This document shows, piece by piece, positions 6,384 through 8,229 of a stretch of DNA of 8,229 bases (within the stretch, counting starts at the first letter, position 1; the number at the start of each line of letters is the position of its first letter). A program made the translations under genes and the position numbers. This DNA comes from Bacteroidales bacterium (GTDB taxonomy: Bacteria; Bacteroidota; Bacteroidia; Bacteroidales; WCHB1-69), in contig JAQUHH010000095.1 in the NCBI GenBank assembly GCA_028683685.1, positions 1-8,229 of the forward strand, written 5' to 3'. The notes beneath the pieces were generated by a model. That model made no database searches, had not been told where the DNA came from, and saw only the letters and a program-made list of their open reading frames with translations.

Positions 6384-6410
6384 AATAACTTAAATTCTTA
6401 AGAGGAGCGA
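6384..6410 (+). promoter_or_regulatory. phoH leader: small inverted repeat and Shine-Dalgarno-like sequence
   Basis: AGGAG at 6403-6407 lies only three bases before the phoH ATG. It is the only clearly purine-rich Shine-Dalgarno-like sequence with any spacer from the start codon in this window. Directly upstream, CTTAA (6389-6393) and TTAAG (6398-6402) form a five-pair, A/T-rich inverted repeat with a four-base loop. The pairing is weak, so a regulatory role is only a possibility. The AGGAG supports the choice of 6411 as the start. Confidence 0.4.
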
Positions 6411-7406
6411 ATGATAGAACGATTTTTTGAACTAGATGCTGATCAAATCAGAGAAATAAATGGTGTTAATGATGTTAATATTAATGCATTAGTGAAAATT
6501 TTCCCTAAACTTAAAATAATAAATAGAGGAAATGAAATTAAAGTACTAGGAGAGTCTTCAGACATTTTGCGTTTTGAGCATAAGCTGAATTTGATAACGA
6601 AACATTTAGATCGTTTTGGAAAGCTTAATTTGCATGATGTAGAGCAACTTATTGGCGAAGAAATTGATTTTTCGAAAAAAACGAAAGAGGATGGTTTTGG
6701 TGATATTTTGTTGCACGGCAGAGACGGTAAAGTGATTAAAGCACGTACCAAAAATCAGCGAAAATTGGTTGACAGTGCAGCAAAATATGATATGATTTTT
6801 GCTGTTGGACCTGCTGGTACTGGAAAAACGTATACTTCTGTTGCTTTGGCTGTTAAAGCATTGAAAGAAAAGCAAATAAGGCGAATTATTTTAACTCGTC
6901 CAGCTGTTGAAGCAGGCGAAAATCTGGGATTTTTACCAGGCGACCTTCGAGATAAGCTCGATCCTTATTTACAACCGCTTTATGATGCTCTCCGAGATAT
7001 GATTCCAACTCAAAAATTATTGGCTTATTTTGAGGATGGGACCATCGAAATTGCTCCGCTGGCTTTTATGCGTGGACGAACTCTCGATAATGCGTATGTT
7101 ATTTTGGATGAGGCTCAAAATGCTACACAGGGGCAACTAAAAATGTTTCTTACCCGAATGGGGATGAATGCTAAGTTCTTTATTACAGGCGACTTAACTC
7201 AAGTGGATTTGCCTCGCAATCAAACTTCAGGCTTAATTAGCTCTATTAATATTTTGAAAAATATTTCGGGAATTGCAGTGGTGAAACTTGAAAAATGTGA
7301 TATTCTTCGTCATCATTTGGTGAGTAAAATTGTAGATGCTTTTGAAAAAGTAGAAGATATTAAAGTTGAAAAGAAAAAAGATATTTCAAACACTATAAAA
7401 AAATAA
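6411..7406 (+). CDS. phoH: PhoH-family P-loop ATPase (PhoH/YbeZ-like)
   Basis: This is a cytoplasmic NTPase of the PhoH/YbeZ family, linked in other bacteria to RNA and ribosome metabolism through YbeY. The 331 residues include an N-terminal segment of about 100 residues with a KH-like alpha/beta pattern. The PhoH domain follows, introduced by I-K-A-R-T-K-N-Q-R near 109. Walker A is G133-P-A-G-T-G-K139-T140. A T-R-P-A-V-E-A-G-E-N-L-G-F-L-P-G-D block typical of PhoH follows, then Walker B V-I-L-D233-E234-A-Q-N. Further on are T-R-M-G, F-F-I-T-G-D and Q-V-D-L-P. Length is usual for the family (about 315-350). The C-terminal tail is lysine-rich. Here phoH is followed by purC after 7 bases rather than by ybeY; from memory phoH-purC pairing recurs in Bacteroidota. 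The name comes from a phosphate-starvation gene, but phosphate control is not shown here. Confidence 0.94.
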   Translation: MIERFFELDADQIREINGVNDVNINALVKIFPKLKIINRGNEIKVLGESSDILRFEHKLNLITKHLDRFGKLNLHDVEQLIGEEIDFSKKTKEDGFGDILLHGRDGKVIKARTKNQRKLVDSAAKYDMIFAVGPAGTGKTYTSVALAVKALKEKQIRRIILTRPAVEAGENLGFLPGDLRDKLDPYLQPLYDALRDMIPTQKLLAYFEDGTIEIAPLAFMRGRTLDNAYVILDEAQNATQGQLKMFLTRMGMNAKFFITGDLTQVDLPRNQTSGLISSINILKNISGIAVVKLEKCDILRHHLVSKIVDAFEKVEDIKVEKKKDISNTIKK

Positions 7407-7413
7407 AAATTGT

Positions 7414-8229
7414 ATGAATAATGCCTTAATTAAAACTGATTATAATTTTCCAGGTCAAAAAAGTGTATATAAAGGAAAAGTTCGTGATGTATATAATATT
7501 AATGACGATTTGATGGTGATGGTGGTCACCGATAGGATTTCTGCTTTTGATGTAGTATTGCCCAAAGGTATTCCTTTTAAAGGACAGGTTTTGAATCAGA
7601 TAGCCGCTGGATTTTTGGATGCTACTTCGGATATTTGTCCAAACTGGAAAATAGCAACTCCTGATCCTATGGTTACAGTAGGGCATTTTTGTTCGCCTTT
7701 TGCGATTGAAATGATTATTAGAGGCTATCTTACAGGAAGTTCGTGGCGTGCATATAAAAATGGTGCTCGCGAAATTTGTGGAGTTAAAATTCCTGATGGA
7801 ATGATTGAACATCAGCGCTTCCCGGAGCCTATTATTACACCTACAACTAAAGCTGATACAGGGCATGACGAAGACATTACCAGAGAAGAAATTTTAAGTC
7901 AAAATATTATTTCAGAGGTGGATTATATTCTATTGGAAAAATATACTCGTGAACTGTTTCAAAGAGGAACTGAAATTGCGGCAAAACAGGGTTTGATTTT
8001 GGTCGATACCAAGTATGAGTTTGGGAAAAAAGAGGAAAAAATTTATTTGATTGACGAAATTCATACGCCCGATTCATCACGCTATTTTTATATAGATGGA
8101 TATGAAGAACGTCAAGCAAAAGGGGAAGCCCAAAAACAACTATCTAAGGAGTTTGTTCGTGAATGGTTGATGGACAATGGATTTCAAGGAATAGATGGCC
8201 AAAGTGTGCCCGAAATGACCGACGATTTT
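7414..8229 (+). CDS. purC: SAICAR synthase (phosphoribosylaminoimidazole-succinocarboxamide synthase), partial
   Basis: PurC joins CAIR and aspartate using ATP to make SAICAR in de novo purine synthesis, in the cytoplasm. I translated the frame by hand from the ATG at 7414 and found it open for 272 codons to the window edge, with no stop. Bacteroidota PurC is about 310-315 residues, so some 40 C-terminal residues lie outside. Family motifs appear in order: Y-K-G-K-V-R-D-V-Y near the N-terminus (ATP-binding loop), V-V-T-D-R-I-S-A-F-D, E-M-I-I-R-G-Y-L-T-G-S-S-W, F-P-E-P-I-I-T-P-T-T-K, L-I-L-V-D-T-K-Y-E-F-G and I-D-E-I-H-T-P-D-S-S-R-Y. No active-site motif looks damaged. The start is 7 bases after the phoH stop with no promoter or terminator between, so it is expected to be cotranscribed with phoH. 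Confidence 0.95.
   Translation, partial: MNNALIKTDYNFPGQKSVYKGKVRDVYNINDDLMVMVVTDRISAFDVVLPKGIPFKGQVLNQIAAGFLDATSDICPNWKIATPDPMVTVGHFCSPFAIEMIIRGYLTGSSWRAYKNGAREICGVKIPDGMIEHQRFPEPIITPTTKADTGHDEDITREEILSQNIISEVDYILLEKYTRELFQRGTEIAAKQGLILVDTKYEFGKKEEKIYLIDEIHTPDSSRYFYIDGYEERQAKGEAQKQLSKEFVREWLMDNGFQGIDGQSVPEMTDDF

Larger units (their letters stand above)
6311..6396. repeat. 13-base direct repeat in the divergent intergenic region
   Basis: AATAACTTAAATT occurs exactly at 6311-6323 and again at 6384-6396, 73 bases apart start to start. The copies flank the two candidate promoters: one in the DUF62 leader, the other in the phoH leader. In such AT-rich DNA a 13-base match may be chance, so I record it only as a visible repeat. 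Confidence 0.4.

Noticed and set aside
7426..7866. Open frame of 146 codons on the minus strand
   Set aside because: It lies wholly antisense to purC, whose motifs are clear. The product is Cys/His/Asn-rich with no recognisable domain, as expected for the reverse complement of an AT-rich gene.
1..8229. Mobile element, CRISPR, toxin-antitoxin, phage defence or RNA gene
   Set aside because: No transposase or integrase, repeat-spacer array, tRNA/rRNA or riboswitch-like structure was visible. Gene content is housekeeping, and codon use looks uniform by eye.

Overview
The window is an AT-rich, densely packed chromosomal segment from what is most likely an anaerobic member of the Bacteroidota (Bacteroidales-like). 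The evidence is threefold: TAnnTTTG-type -7 promoter elements, weak or absent Shine-Dalgarno sequences before most genes, and protein sequences that read as Bacteroidota versions of PBP2, RodA, PhoH and PurC. A HydE maturase implies that the organism makes an [FeFe]-hydrogenase, which fits a fermentative lifestyle. No rRNA, tRNA, CRISPR array, insertion sequence or phage gene was seen.

Layout. (1) Positions 1-262, minus strand: 5' part of an MmcQ/YjbR (DUF419) gene that runs off the left edge. (2) Positions 355-4575, plus strand: mrdA (PBP2), rodA (SEDS glycosyltransferase) and hydE. The mrdA stop and rodA start share one base, and hydE follows closely, so the three are probably cotranscribed from a promoter near 323-330. 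This block ends at a strong bidirectional hairpin terminator (4579-4617). (3) Positions 6304-4645, minus strand: a SAM hydroxide adenosyltransferase-like (DUF62) gene followed 13 bases later by a coiled-coil lipoprotein, converging on the same terminator. (4) Positions 6411-8229, plus strand: phoH and purC, 7 bases apart, with purC running off the right edge. Groups 3 and 4 diverge from a 106-base intergenic region with candidate promoters in both directions.

Function. mrdA and rodA encode the transpeptidase/glycosyltransferase pair of the elongasome, which builds lateral-wall peptidoglycan. HydE belongs to an unrelated pathway, assembly of the di-iron subcluster of [FeFe]-hydrogenase. PurC makes SAICAR in purine synthesis, and PhoH is a P-loop NTPase linked to RNA metabolism.

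Most of the window is ordinary housekeeping DNA and I do not see a wholly new multi-gene system. The points most worth a second look are: the DUF62 protein, which appears to have lost all three residues of the family's Asp-Arg-His triad; its small operon with an uncharacterised lipoprotein; the placement of hydE behind the elongasome pair; and a Cys/His cluster in PBP2 that may bind metal.
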